Source: Clostridiales bacterium (GTDB taxonomy: Bacteria > Bacillota > Clostridia > Christensenellales > Borkfalkiaceae). Taken from it: a stretch of DNA of 64,000 bases. The translations under genes were made by a program, and so were the position numbers. The notes below the pieces were generated by a model. It was not told where the DNA came from. It saw only the letters and a list, made by a program, of their open reading frames with translations, and did no database searches. The stretch spans positions 90,099 through 154,098 of the forward strand of contig SVIP01000005.1 of NCBI GenBank assembly GCA_015069425.1, written 5' to 3'. Positions 16,796-25,461 of this stretch are shown in pieces; position 1 is the first letter of the stretch; each line of letters begins with the position of its first letter.

Positions 16796-17151
16796 TGGTG
16801 GAGGCGCGGAGACTTGCACTCCGGTCTTGAACGCCCAGCAAAAATTTTCTACATACTTATCCGACGATTGATTTTCGTGATAATCTTGGTCATCGGCGAC
16901 CATTGATTATCCTTTGATTTTTAAGTTCCGCTAAACGGGCAAAATCAAACCCGAATAGCAGTACCCCGTCTAATTGACGCTCATTCTTTTCCCAACGGGC
17001 GAGAAAAAGAGGAACGTTCGCTTAAATTTAAGCAGCGAATGCTAATTCGTTATTGTTAGCATTTAAATTTAATTTTCCGTTTTTACGAAGCCGAGCCTTC
17101 GGTATGCTTATACCTTTACTAAAAACGCCCAATCGAATCTGGAACGCCCCC
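16796..17151 (-). ncRNA. ssrA: Transfer-messenger RNA (tmRNA)
   Basis: 356 nt. The 5' GGGGGCG (from 17151) pairs with the 3' CGCCTCC before the encoded ACCA (16796-16798 is CCA). The 5' segment GATTCGATTGGG is the D-like region; the T arm is CGGAG-TGCAAGT-CTCCG. The internal frame at 17031-17078 encodes the degradation tag. With SmpB (19437) it rescues stalled ribosomes and marks peptides for ClpXP, also encoded here. No clear promoter is visible in the 24 bp after metA, so it may be processed from the metA transcript. The T loop has G at the position that is normally U55. Confidence 0.95.
17028..17078 (-). other. tmRNA tag reading frame
   Basis: Sixteen codons ending in TAA give GKLNLNANNNELAFAA, preceded by the Ala from charged tmRNA. 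The GGA resume codon is chosen by analogy with the Bacillus tag, which starts GK. The end AFAA differs from the usual ALAA in one hydrophobic residue. Confidence 0.75.
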
Positions 17152-17174
17152 GTAAAGCAAGAGTTTTTCTCTCG

Positions 17175-18086
17175 CTAAATTTCATCAATTTCGTAAGGTG
17201 TTAACTGATAAACGTAGTGGTTTAACCAGTTCATATAAATAAGATTTGCGGTTGAAACCCAGCACATCTTAATCTCGCCTTTATTTCCGTCAACGTAATA
17301 ATTTTCCGGTGGTTCAATAGGTAACCCTTTTTCCAAGTCACGAAGATATTCTTTTTCCAAAGTATCTCTATCGTATTCTGCGTGTCCTGTAATAAAGATA
17401 AACTTATTATCCTTTGAACGAATTATACTTGCGCCCGCTTGCTTAGAAGACGCTAAAAGTACTAGGTCTTTACAAGCCTTAATGTCTTCCTCATAAACGG
17501 TGGTATGACGTGAATGTGGCATAAAAAACCTATCGTCAGTACCCTTTAATAGTCTATCATATTTTACTAACTTTTTATGCTTATATACGCCAAAAAGTTT
17601 CTTTGGCAAAATATGTTTTTCTATACCGTAATAATAGTGAAGTCCTGCTTGTGCACCCCAACAAATAAACAAGGTACTTGTAACGTTAGTCTTAGCAAAA
17701 TCGAAAATCTCCTCAAGTTCTTTCCAATATTTTACTTCAGAAAATTCGATTTCCTCTACGGGTGCACCAGTAATTATCATACCGTCAAACTTCCGTGACT
17801 TAATCTCCGAAAAAGATTTATAAAATCTTTCAAGGTGTTCAAGCGGAGTATTCTTTCCCACGTAAGTTTCCGTGCTTACAAGAGTAACGTTAACTTGCAA
17901 AGGAGAGTTTGACAAAAGACGCATCAACTGAGTTTCCGTAACGATTTTTGTAGGCATTAAATTTACTATTGCAATCTCTAGCGGACGGATATCCTGTTGC
18001 ATAGCACGTTTATCGTTCATTACAAAAATATTTTCATCTTGCAAAATTTTTGATGCTGGTATATCTTTTGGAACTATAATTGGCAT
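17175..18086 (-). CDS. metA: Homoserine O-acetyltransferase (MetA family)
   Basis: 303 residues, full length. Catalytic Cys142 lies in FICWGAQAGLHYYYG and the His/Glu pair in FITGHAEYDRDTLEKEY. Residue 111, after ITGAPV, is Glu. In this family Glu111 marks acetyl-CoA use and Gly marks succinyl-CoA, so the enzyme most likely makes O-acetylhomoserine. That matches the sulfhydrylase 41 bp upstream. Together they give homocysteine by direct sulfhydrylation. The tmRNA gene begins only 23 bp after its stop. Confidence 0.93.
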   Translation of the reverse strand: MPIIVPKDIPASKILQDENIFVMNDKRAMQQDIRPLEIAIVNLMPTKIVTETQLMRLLSNSPLQVNVTLVSTETYVGKNTPLEHLERFYKSFSEIKSRKFDGMIITGAPVEEIEFSEVKYWKELEEIFDFAKTNVTSTLFICWGAQAGLHYYYGIEKHILPKKLFGVYKHKKLVKYDRLLKGTDDRFFMPHSRHTTVYEEDIKACKDLVLLASSKQAGASIIRSKDNKFIFITGHAEYDRDTLEKEYLRDLEKGLPIEPPENYYVDGNKGEIKMCWVSTANLIYMNWLNHYVYQLTPYEIDEI

Positions 18087-18127
18087 AACTCTCTCCTTTG
18101 TTTTTATAACCTTTATTAAAAATTTTT

Positions 18128-19414
18128 TTAAATTTGCTCTAAAGCTTGTGCGATATCTTCAATCAAATCATCTGCATTTTCAATACCGCATGAATATCTA
18201 ATTAGTGTCGGTGGAATACCTGCTGCCTCTAATTGAGCGTCGTTCATTTGACGGTGGGTTGCATTTGCAGGGTGCAAACAGCAAGTTCTTGCATCTGCAA
18301 CGTGCGTTTCAATGGCCGCAACTTTTAAACTCTTCATGAACTTTTCCGCTTCTTTTCTTCCACCTTTAACAGAGAAACTCAACACGCCACAAGAACCGTT
18401 CGGTAAATATTTTTTACCAAGTTCGTAATACTTATCATTAGGTAATCCACAATATCTTACCCACTCAACTTTGTCACTCTTATCTAAAAACTCTGCAACT
18501 TTTTGAGCGTTTTCGCAGTGGCGTTTCATTCTAACGTGTAAACTTTCTAAGCCTAAGTTAATATAGAAAGCGTGTTGTGGGGATTGAATTGAACCAAAGT
18601 CTCTCATAAGTTGAGCAGTTGCTTTAGTTATAAATGCTCCTTCTAAACCAAATTTATCAACGTATACCACTCCGTGATAACTATCATCAGGTGTACAAAG
18701 TCCGGGGAATTTATCAGCGTGTGCTTTCCAATCAAACTTACCAGCATCTATAATTGCACCACCAACAGAAACACCGTGTCCGTCAAGATATTTTGTTGTT
18801 GAGTGGGTTACAATATCTGCACCCCATTCAATAGGACGACAATTAATAGGCGTTGCAAAAGTGTTATCTATAATAAACGGCACGCCGTTAGCGTGTGCAA
18901 CACGAGCAAACATTTCAATATCTAAAACAGAGCATGCAGGGTTTGCAATAGTTTCACCAAAAACTGCTTTTGTGTTTGGCTTAAAACACTTTTGCAGTTC
19001 TTCTTCGGTTATGTCGGGCGAAACGAAAGTAAACTCGATGCCCATTTTTTTCATGGTAACCTCAAAGAGGTTAAATGTTCCGCCATAAATTGCAGAACTT
19101 GAAATAACGTGGTCACCACAATTAGCAATATTAAAAATTGCGTAAAAGTTAGCCGCTTGACCTGAAGAAGTTAGCATTCCTGCAGAACCTCCTTCTAATT
19201 CGCATAATTTTTTAGCAACTAAATCGTTTGTAGGATTTTGAAGACGGGTATAAAAGTAACCACTCGCTTCTAAATCGAAAAGTTTTCCCATATCTTCACT
19301 TGTATCATACTTAAAAGTGGTACTTTGATATATAGGGATTTGTCTAGGTTCTCCATTTTTCGGCGTATATCCGCCTTGAACACAAACCGTTTCAATTCTT
19401 TTCTTGCTTGACAT
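18128..19414 (-). CDS. metY: O-acetylhomoserine sulfhydrylase (PLP enzyme)
   Basis: 428 residues, the length of MetY/Met17-type enzymes. It begins KRIETVCVQGGYTPKNGEPR. The PLP-binding lysine lies in VTHSTTKYLDGHGVSVGG, and the C-terminal part contains HPANATHRQMND, typical of this group. It uses sulfide and O-acetylhomoserine to make homocysteine. It follows smpB by 22 bp and precedes metA, so methionine synthesis is wedged between the two trans-translation genes. No SAM riboswitch or T-box is visible upstream. Confidence 0.94.
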   Translation of the reverse strand: MSSKKRIETVCVQGGYTPKNGEPRQIPIYQSTTFKYDTSEDMGKLFDLEASGYFYTRLQNPTNDLVAKKLCELEGGSAGMLTSSGQAANFYAIFNIANCGDHVISSSAIYGGTFNLFEVTMKKMGIEFTFVSPDITEEELQKCFKPNTKAVFGETIANPACSVLDIEMFARVAHANGVPFIIDNTFATPINCRPIEWGADIVTHSTTKYLDGHGVSVGGAIIDAGKFDWKAHADKFPGLCTPDDSYHGVVYVDKFGLEGAFITKATAQLMRDFGSIQSPQHAFYINLGLESLHVRMKRHCENAQKVAEFLDKSDKVEWVRYCGLPNDKYYELGKKYLPNGSCGVLSFSVKGGRKEAEKFMKSLKVAAIETHVADARTCCLHPANATHRQMNDAQLEAAGIPPTLIRYSCGIENADDLIEDIAQALEQI

Positions 19415-19436
19415 TGTCGTTTCTCCTTTAACTTTT

Positions 19437-19892
19437 CTATCTGTAATTCTTAATTTCTCTTTCTTTTTCTCTTTTAAGGTCTTTTTCCATTATGGAACGC
19501 TTTTTATCGTAAGTATGTTTGCCTTGACAAACGCCTAGTTCTACTTTTACAAGCGCTTGCTTAAAATACAGTTTAAGAGGCACGAGCGTTAAGCCTTTTT
19601 GAGATATTTTCGCTCCAACTTTTAAAATCTCGTTCTTATGCATTAACAGTTTTCTGTCCCTTCTTGAATCCTTGCTATTAAATGCACCTGCTTTATCATA
19701 AAGTGCAATGTGCATGTTTTTTATAAGCAACTCTCCGTTATGTATAACACAGAAACAGTCTTTTAAGTTAACGTTTCCAAGTCTAAGCGACTTGACTTCG
19801 CTCCCTTCTAAAACGATTCCCGCTTCCAAACGATCTAAAATAAAATATTCGTGAGTTGCCGACCTGTTTAGGCAAATTACTTTCTCTTCCAT
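19437..19892 (-). CDS. smpB: SmpB, tmRNA-binding protein
   Basis: 151 residues. It contains NRSATHEYFILDRLEAGIVL and GSEVKSLRLGNVNLKD near the N-terminus, and the Lys/Arg-rich C-terminal tail KRSIMEKDLKREKEREIK that enters the mRNA channel. SmpB binds the tRNA-like part of tmRNA and delivers it to stalled ribosomes. It follows rnr by 60 bp, the standard Firmicute arrangement, but ssrA is 2.3 kb further on. Confidence 0.97.
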   Translation of the reverse strand: MEEKVICLNRSATHEYFILDRLEAGIVLEGSEVKSLRLGNVNLKDCFCVIHNGELLIKNMHIALYDKAGAFNSKDSRRDRKLLMHKNEILKVGAKISQKGLTLVPLKLYFKQALVKVELGVCQGKHTYDKKRSIMEKDLKREKEREIKNYR

Positions 19893-19952
19893 TTTTTAAT
19901 CCTTAAAGCATATTTTACTACATTTTAATAACTTTTGCAAGCCTTAATCTAA

Positions 19953-21854
19953 TTATATAAAGACAAATTCTGCTCTTCTTTCACCATAATTGACGCCAAC
20001 TACTTTAATCTTTACCTTTTGACCTAATTTATAAGTAGTCTTTCCGTTACTTAAAGTATAATTTTTTTGGTCACAAGTAAAACGTTTTCCCTTTATTGTT
20101 TCAATCTTTACTAAGCCCTCCACTCCAGAATTTAATTCAACGAATACTCCAAAATTTGTAACTCCGCTAACAATTCCATCAAATTCTTCGCCCACGTAAC
20201 CGCTAATGAATAAAAGTTTATAATAATCATCTACCGCACGCTCTGCTTCGTTTGCATTTTTTTCCTTTTCAGAGGACTGACTTGATGCATCAAATACAAA
20301 CTGCCCGTATTTTTCTTCTAGATTTTGTTTTCCACTTAAAAATTCCTTTATTATTCTATGAATTACAAGGTCTGGATATCTTCTTATCGGTGAAGTAAAG
20401 TGACAATAATGCTCTTTTGAAAGTCCAAAATGCCCTACGTCTATAGGCGAATATTTTGCTTTTTGCATGGAGCGGAGCATAACTCTATTTATTAAAGTGT
20501 ATGCGGGCGTGTTTTCCGCATTTTTTAGAATAGTTTGAAAATCTTTTGAAAACACTTGATCTTTCTTTTTATTATAACGTACTCCTAAACCACTTAAAAA
20601 AGCATAAAAATTTTCCAACCGCTCAGGTGACGGACTCTCATGCACACGATAAATAAAAGGCTTTTCTAAATAATACATATACTCAGCGACTGTAACGTTT
20701 GCGAGAATCATAAATTCTTCTATAATTCTATGCGCTTTATCTCTAGGTGCAGGAAGTACGGTTATTTCGCCTTTTTTATCCACATAGATAGCACTTTCTT
20801 TTACGTCTAAATCAATACTTCCTTGCTTTTCTCTACTCTCAATTAGCAGGTCTGAAAGTTCGTTCATTAAAATGATATTTTTATAGATTTTTTTATATTC
20901 TTTAATAAGTTTTTTATCACCGTCAATAATTTTTTGAACGTTATTATAAGTCATTCGTGCGCTACTTCTTATCACTGAAGGCGTAATCTCATAATCTATA
21001 ACGTTCCCCCTTAAGTCAATTGTCATAACGCATGAAAGTGTTAGCCTATCCACGCCCTCTTTTAACGAGCACACCTCGTTGCAAAGTTTTTCTGGGAGCA
21101 TAGGTATAACTTTTTCGGGAAAGTAAACACTGGTTGCTCTGTTAAAAGCCTCTTTATCTATTTCACTCCCCTTTTTTACGTAATGACTAACGTCGGCAAT
21201 GTGAACGCCAAGCAAGTACTTTCCGTTTTTTAGTTTCTTAATAGAAATAGCGTCGTCAAAATCCCTTGCGTCTTCCCCGTCAATAGTAATAGTCAGTTCT
21301 TTTCTAAAATCTTTTCTATCTTTAAGGTCGGTTTCCGTAAGGATAGAAGGTATTTGTTTTGCCTCTTCAAGCACGCTTTTAGGGAACTTTTCGTTTAGTT
21401 TATAATTAAAAAGAATGGACTTTAATTCGGTTTCTTTATCAAACTGTCTACCGAGAATTTTAGTTATAATTCCCTCGGGGCTTTTGCGCTTAGGATAAGA
21501 TAAGATTTTACAGACGACTTTATCTCCAGACTTTGCTCTTAAACCTTTCCCAAAAGGAATAAATATATCGTTATAATATTTTCTTTCGTCTGGAGCAACA
21601 AATCCGCCACTTTTACAAGTAAAATAAGTTCCTACAAGTTCACTAATGCCTCGTTTTATAACTTTTAATACTCGTGCCGTCGTTCTTTCACCACTACCAT
21701 CGGTGGTTTCTGCTAAAACGGTATCACCATGCATAGCGTCTTTAAGATCGTGATGCGGAATAAAATAGTCTTCCTTACCCTCACCTATTATTAAAAACGC
21801 ATAACCTCGTTCATTTCCAGAAAGTACCCCTTCCAAAATCTCTCTTTTTGCCAT
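19953..21854 (-). CDS. rnr: Ribonuclease R
   Basis: 633 residues, somewhat shorter than the longest family members. Cold-shock-like domains occupy the N-terminus (KEDYFIPHHDLKDAMHGDTV). The RNB catalytic domain carries TIDGEDARDFDDAISI with its metal-binding Asp cluster, and HFTSPIRRYPDLVIHR. The S1 domain is at the C-terminus (FDGIVSGVTNFGVFVEL). RNase R degrades structured RNA 3'-5' and clears nonstop mRNA during trans-translation, in keeping with smpB immediately downstream. Confidence 0.96.
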   Translation of the reverse strand: MAKREILEGVLSGNERGYAFLIIGEGKEDYFIPHHDLKDAMHGDTVLAETTDGSGERTTARVLKVIKRGISELVGTYFTCKSGGFVAPDERKYYNDIFIPFGKGLRAKSGDKVVCKILSYPKRKSPEGIITKILGRQFDKETELKSILFNYKLNEKFPKSVLEEAKQIPSILTETDLKDRKDFRKELTITIDGEDARDFDDAISIKKLKNGKYLLGVHIADVSHYVKKGSEIDKEAFNRATSVYFPEKVIPMLPEKLCNEVCSLKEGVDRLTLSCVMTIDLRGNVIDYEITPSVIRSSARMTYNNVQKIIDGDKKLIKEYKKIYKNIILMNELSDLLIESREKQGSIDLDVKESAIYVDKKGEITVLPAPRDKAHRIIEEFMILANVTVAEYMYYLEKPFIYRVHESPSPERLENFYAFLSGLGVRYNKKKDQVFSKDFQTILKNAENTPAYTLINRVMLRSMQKAKYSPIDVGHFGLSKEHYCHFTSPIRRYPDLVIHRIIKEFLSGKQNLEEKYGQFVFDASSQSSEKEKNANEAERAVDDYYKLLFISGYVGEEFDGIVSGVTNFGVFVELNSGVEGLVKIETIKGKRFTCDQKNYTLSNGKTTYKLGQKVKIKVVGVNYGERRAEFVFI

Positions 21855-21860
21855 AAAACT

Positions 21861-21892
21861 CCAAAAATAAAGGCGGTCTTATGCAGACCGCC
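21861..21892 (-). terminator. Terminator after secG
   Basis: Minus strand GGCGGTCT/AGACCGCC hairpin followed by TTTATTTTT, 14 bp past the secG stop. Confidence 0.8.
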
Positions 21893-21905
21893 GAAAAAAC
21901 TTTTT

Positions 21906-22211
21906 CTATTGAACAAACAACGCAATAATTGCAAACACAATACACAAAACTACAAAGATTATACTGCTTATAACCGTGAGTTTCTTCATTCTGTGTTCAA
22001 AAGTCTTGCTCTTATTCTTACCTAAAAAAGTTTCGGTTTGTCCACCGAGTGCGCTTACCCCTGACGAATTGCCCGGTTGAAATAATACAACCAAAATAAT
22101 GAAAATCGCACAAACTGCCATTATTGCAAGGAAAATGTATTTAACCCAGTCGTGCCATATTGTCCATAAAGTATTACCACTAGCCGCCATAAGCATATTT
22201 AACATGTTCAT
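21906..22211 (-). CDS. secG: SecG, preprotein translocase subunit
   Basis: 101 residues; slightly long because of an N-terminal stretch before the first helix. Two membrane helices (YIFLAIMAVCAIFIILVVLF and VISSIIFVVLCIVFAIIALF) flank the conserved loop SSGVSALGGQTETFLGKNKS. SecG assists SecYE during export. AAGGAG lies 6 bases before the chosen ATG. The gene has its own promoter and terminator and sits between gpmI and rnr. Confidence 0.93.
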   Translation of the reverse strand: MNMLNMLMAASGNTLWTIWHDWVKYIFLAIMAVCAIFIILVVLFQPGNSSGVSALGGQTETFLGKNKSKTFEHRMKKLTVISSIIFVVLCIVFAIIALFVQ

Positions 22212-22263
22212 AATTATCTCCTTAAACGTTAAAATTAAACGCTATTGATGAAAATTCTTACTT

Positions 22264-22292
22264 ATTGTATCACAAAAACAAGTTGCGTGCAA
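22264..22292 (-). promoter_or_regulatory. Promoter of secG, overlapping the gpmI terminator
   Basis: Minus strand TTGCAC (22287-22292), 17-bp spacer, TACAAT (22264-22269). Its -35 lies inside the hairpin at 22272-22300. Confidence 0.75.
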
Positions 22293-22300
22293 CTGTTTTT
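22272..22300 (-). terminator. Probable terminator of gpmI
   Basis: Minus strand AAAAAC-A-GTTGC-AC-GCAAC-TT-GTTTTT hairpin, 9 bp past the gpmI stop. It overlaps the secG promoter. Confidence 0.55.
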
Positions 22301-22308
22301 AGGTACTT

Positions 22309-23847
22309 TTAATCAATAAACAAGGTTTTACCCGACATTTCTTCAGGAACTTCAACTCCCATCATATCTAAGAAAGTCGGCGCAACGTCTGCCAAAATAC
22401 CGCCGTCACGAAGCTTTTTGTTTTTATATTGCTCTCCAACCACGATAAATGGTACTAAGTTTGTTGTATGTGCTGTAAACGGAGAACCGTCTTCCGCTTT
22501 CATCTTATCTGCATTTCCGTGGTCTGCGGTAATTATTGCGCTACCGCCCAATGATAAAATTTTATCAACAACCTTTTGAACACACTCGTCAACCGTTTGA
22601 ACTGCCTTAACCGCTGCATCAAATACGCCCGTATGTCCAACCATATCACAGTTTGCAAAGTTTAAAATCACAACGTCGTAAACGTTTGAAGATAATTTTT
22701 CTAATACCTTTTCGGTCACTTCATACGCACTCATTTCAGGTTTTAAATCATAAGTAGCAACCTTTGGTGACGGAATTAATTCCCTATCTTCATTTGAGTT
22801 GGGTTGCTCCACACCACCGTTAAAGAAGAAAGTTACGTGTGCGTACTTTTCTGTTTCTGCTATACGGAGTTGTTTCAAACCGAGAGATGCTATATATTCC
22901 CCTAAAGTGTTGGTTAAAACTTGTGGCTTAAATGCAACGCGTACGTTAGTAAAGCTTGCGTCGTATCTTGTAAAGCATACGTAAGTTGGATTGATAAAAC
23001 CACTCTTTCTTTCAAAACCGTCGAATTCCTTTTCGCTCATAGCACGGGTAATTTGACGAGCACGGTCTGGACGGAAGTTAAAGAAAATTATACTATCGCC
23101 CTCTTCAATAAGACCAACAGGCTTACCATCTTTAACAACATGTGCGGGAATAACGAATTCATCGGTAACGCCGTTTTTATAAGACTCTCTAACGTATTCT
23201 TCCGCATCTAAAGTCGTTTCTCCGTTAGATATGGTCATCATGTCGTAAGCCTTTTCTACTCTGTCCCAACGGTTATCTCTATCCATAACGTAATATCTTC
23301 CACCAACAGATGCAATTGTCCCGAAAGAAAGTTCTTCAGTTTTTTCTTTTAACACTTTAATAAAGTCCGCACCACTGGTCGGAGAAACGTCTCTACCATC
23401 TAAAAAGCAGTGAATAAACACTTCTTTAAGTCCTTGCTTTTTAGCAAGTTCAATTAGTGCGAATAAGTGCGTTAAATGACTGTGAACACCACCGTCTGAT
23501 AAAAGTCCGTACAAGTGGAGTTTTTTACCGTTCTTTTTAGCATTGTCGATTGCAAATAAGAATTCTTCATTTTCAAAAAAATCGCCGTCTTTAATTGACT
23601 TAGTTATACGAGTAAGTTCTTGGTAAACTATTCTACCAGCCCCCATATTAAGGTGACCAACTTCACTATTACCCATTTGTCCTTCAGGAAGTCCTACGTC
23701 CATTCCACTTGCGCCAATTAAGGTGCTTGGGCATTCTTTCATTAACGCATTAACGTTTACGCTGTTTGCGCATTTAATAGCATTTCCGTCTACTTGGCAA
23801 CTTTGGCCGTAGCCATCCATAATAATTATACAATTTGGTTTTGTCAT
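22309..23847 (-). CDS. gpmI: Cofactor-independent phosphoglycerate mutase
   Basis: 512 residues, normal length. The metal-binding Asp is in CIIIMDGYGQ near the N-terminus, the phosphoserine is Ser61 in GQMGNSEVGHLNMGAGR, and HGNADKM and TAHTTNLVPFIV complete the alkaline-phosphatase-type centre. It converts 3- to 2-phosphoglycerate in glycolysis. It belongs with pgk and tpiA just upstream, with a PHP phosphatase gene 14 bp before it. Confidence 0.97.
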   Translation of the reverse strand: MTKPNCIIIMDGYGQSCQVDGNAIKCANSVNVNALMKECPSTLIGASGMDVGLPEGQMGNSEVGHLNMGAGRIVYQELTRITKSIKDGDFFENEEFLFAIDNAKKNGKKLHLYGLLSDGGVHSHLTHLFALIELAKKQGLKEVFIHCFLDGRDVSPTSGADFIKVLKEKTEELSFGTIASVGGRYYVMDRDNRWDRVEKAYDMMTISNGETTLDAEEYVRESYKNGVTDEFVIPAHVVKDGKPVGLIEEGDSIIFFNFRPDRARQITRAMSEKEFDGFERKSGFINPTYVCFTRYDASFTNVRVAFKPQVLTNTLGEYIASLGLKQLRIAETEKYAHVTFFFNGGVEQPNSNEDRELIPSPKVATYDLKPEMSAYEVTEKVLEKLSSNVYDVVILNFANCDMVGHTGVFDAAVKAVQTVDECVQKVVDKILSLGGSAIITADHGNADKMKAEDGSPFTAHTTNLVPFIVVGEQYKNKKLRDGGILADVAPTFLDMMGVEVPEEMSGKTLFID

Positions 23848-23861
23848 TTTACTTTTCCTTT

Positions 23862-24641
23862 TTATACGGTAGTACCGTCTAACAATTTAATTTTTTCTGT
23901 TCTTTTTAAGTTAAATTCAGCAAGAAAATCATTTGCCTTTTCTTCAGCGTAATTACATCTTTCTAATTCTTTAGGGCTGTGCGCATCAACACCATAAATA
24001 ATAGTATTTCCACACTCGCTTGCTAAGCTAAAAAATAATTTTGATGGATATCTTCTATTCTCCATTAAGCCTAGAAAGTTAAACTCTAACGGAATATCAA
24101 GTTCTTTTGCCCTCAAACAAATACGTTTCATTTGCTCTAGATAAAAACTCTCGTTATTTTCTATCGCAATAAGGTCAGGGTGCGCAAGATAAGAAAACAA
24201 TCCCGTGTTCATACCCGATATAACTTGTTCAACGTAATCCAAAACGTCCTCTTTCAAAATCTTATTCCCACCAGAATACACACCGTCATATTCGTTTTTT
24301 GTGCAATGCTGGGCAAGCAATAAATAATCGGGCGAAAAAGATTTTACAAATTTAAGAGTATCATTAAAGTGCAATGGATAATACTCCATTTCAAAACCGA
24401 GATAAATGTTTATATCTTTTTCGTACTCTTTTTTCAAATCCAACACGTTTTTTACATAACCCTCAGTGTCGTTTAGATACATTCTAAAATAAGAATAATA
24501 ATTTCCTTTAAACACATAAGGCACGTGGTCGGAAAAGCCGAGTTTTTTAAGATTAGATTTTATTGCGCTTTCAACGTATTCTCGCATTTCGCCAACAGCG
24601 TGACGACATAACGTTGTGTGAGTATGAAAATTAGAGTTCAT
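23862..24641 (-). CDS. PHP-domain phosphatase, histidinol-phosphatase-like
   Basis: 259 residues. The metal-binding motifs of the PHP fold are visible: NFHTHTTLCRHAVGEMREYV, LGFSDHVPY, LGFEMEYY, LLAQHC, LAHPDL and YGVDAHSP. This set matches the HisJ/HisK histidinol-phosphate phosphatases. No other histidine genes are in the window, and the glycolytic neighbours leave the substrate open to other phosphate esters. It lies between tpiA (with a terminator between) and gpmI. Confidence 0.85.
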   Translation of the reverse strand: MNSNFHTHTTLCRHAVGEMREYVESAIKSNLKKLGFSDHVPYVFKGNYYSYFRMYLNDTEGYVKNVLDLKKEYEKDINIYLGFEMEYYPLHFNDTLKFVKSFSPDYLLLAQHCTKNEYDGVYSGGNKILKEDVLDYVEQVISGMNTGLFSYLAHPDLIAIENNESFYLEQMKRICLRAKELDIPLEFNFLGLMENRRYPSKLFFSLASECGNTIIYGVDAHSPKELERCNYAEEKANDFLAEFNLKRTEKIKLLDGTTV

Positions 24642-24651
24642 AATATCCTAT

Positions 24652-24678
24652 CTAAAAAGGCTGTATGCACAGCCTTTC
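24652..24678 (-). terminator. Terminator after tpiA
   Basis: Minus strand AAAGGCTGT-GCAT-ACAGCCTTT followed by TTAG. It sits 10 bp past the tpiA stop and ends just before the PHP phosphatase start. Confidence 0.75.
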
Positions 24679-24687
24679 TAACTAATA

Positions 24688-25434
24688 TTAGCCTTTATAG
24701 TTTACGATACCAGCAAAGTCTTCTGCTTTTAATGCAGCACCGCCGATTAAACCACCGTCAATGTTTCTCATAGCCATAAGTTCTTTAGCATTTGACGGTT
24801 TCATGCTTCCACCGTATTGAATACGGAGATTTTTAGCAACTTCTGCACCCCAAGTCTTTTTAACTAAACTTCTGATATAGCCAATAGTCTTGTTTGCATC
24901 TTCAGCAGTTGCAGTCTTACCCGTTCCGATTGCCCATACTGGTTCATAAGCAATAACGATATCGCTAAAATCGGTAACGTCTTTAAATCCTTCAAGTACT
25001 TGTTTCTTTAATACTCTCTTGGTCTTATTCTTTTCTCTCTCAGTAAGAGTTTCGCCAACGCAAACGATAGGCTTTAATCCTTTAGCGAGGGCTTGCTTTA
25101 ATCTCATATTAACACTTTCGTCTGTTTCGCCAAAATATTGACGACGTTCGCTGTGTCCGATAATAACGTATTCAACGCCGATTTCTTTTAACATATCCGC
25201 AGAAATTTCACCAGTAAACGCACCGCTATCTGCCCATGCAACGTTTTCTGCACCGAGTTTAATCTTGCTTCCCTTAATTGCTTCTGCAACCGCCCAAAGG
25301 TCAGTATATGGTACGCAAACAACAACTTCAGGTTTAGATTTAGCAACGAGTGGTTTAAGGTTGTTGATAAGTTCTACCGCTTCTTTTGCGGTTTTGTTCA
25401 TTTTCCAGTTTCCTGCAATAATAGGTTTTCTCAT
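24688..25434 (-). CDS. tpiA: Triosephosphate isomerase
   Basis: 248 residues, standard. Substrate-binding Lys11 is in IAGNWKMNKT, the catalytic His in VIIGHSERR, the catalytic Glu in AYEPVWAIGTGKTA, and the phosphate-binding loop in YGGSMKPSNAKELM. It interconverts dihydroxyacetone phosphate and glyceraldehyde 3-phosphate. It follows pgk by 27 bp and is probably co-transcribed with it. Confidence 0.98.
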   Translation of the reverse strand: MRKPIIAGNWKMNKTAKEAVELINNLKPLVAKSKPEVVVCVPYTDLWAVAEAIKGSKIKLGAENVAWADSGAFTGEISADMLKEIGVEYVIIGHSERRQYFGETDESVNMRLKQALAKGLKPIVCVGETLTEREKNKTKRVLKKQVLEGFKDVTDFSDIVIAYEPVWAIGTGKTATAEDANKTIGYIRSLVKKTWGAEVAKNLRIQYGGSMKPSNAKELMAMRNIDGGLIGGAALKAEDFAGIVNYKG

Positions 25435-25461
25435 CTTAAGTCTCCTTGTTTATTATTGTTA

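Noticed and set aside
16658..16903. Minus-strand open frame of 81 codons
   Set aside because: It lies across the 3' half of tmRNA, its terminator and the mutarotase promoter; no ribosome binding site and no protein-like composition.
19415..19436. SAM riboswitch or T-box ahead of metY
   Set aside because: Only 22 bp separate smpB and metY; no room for a riboswitch.
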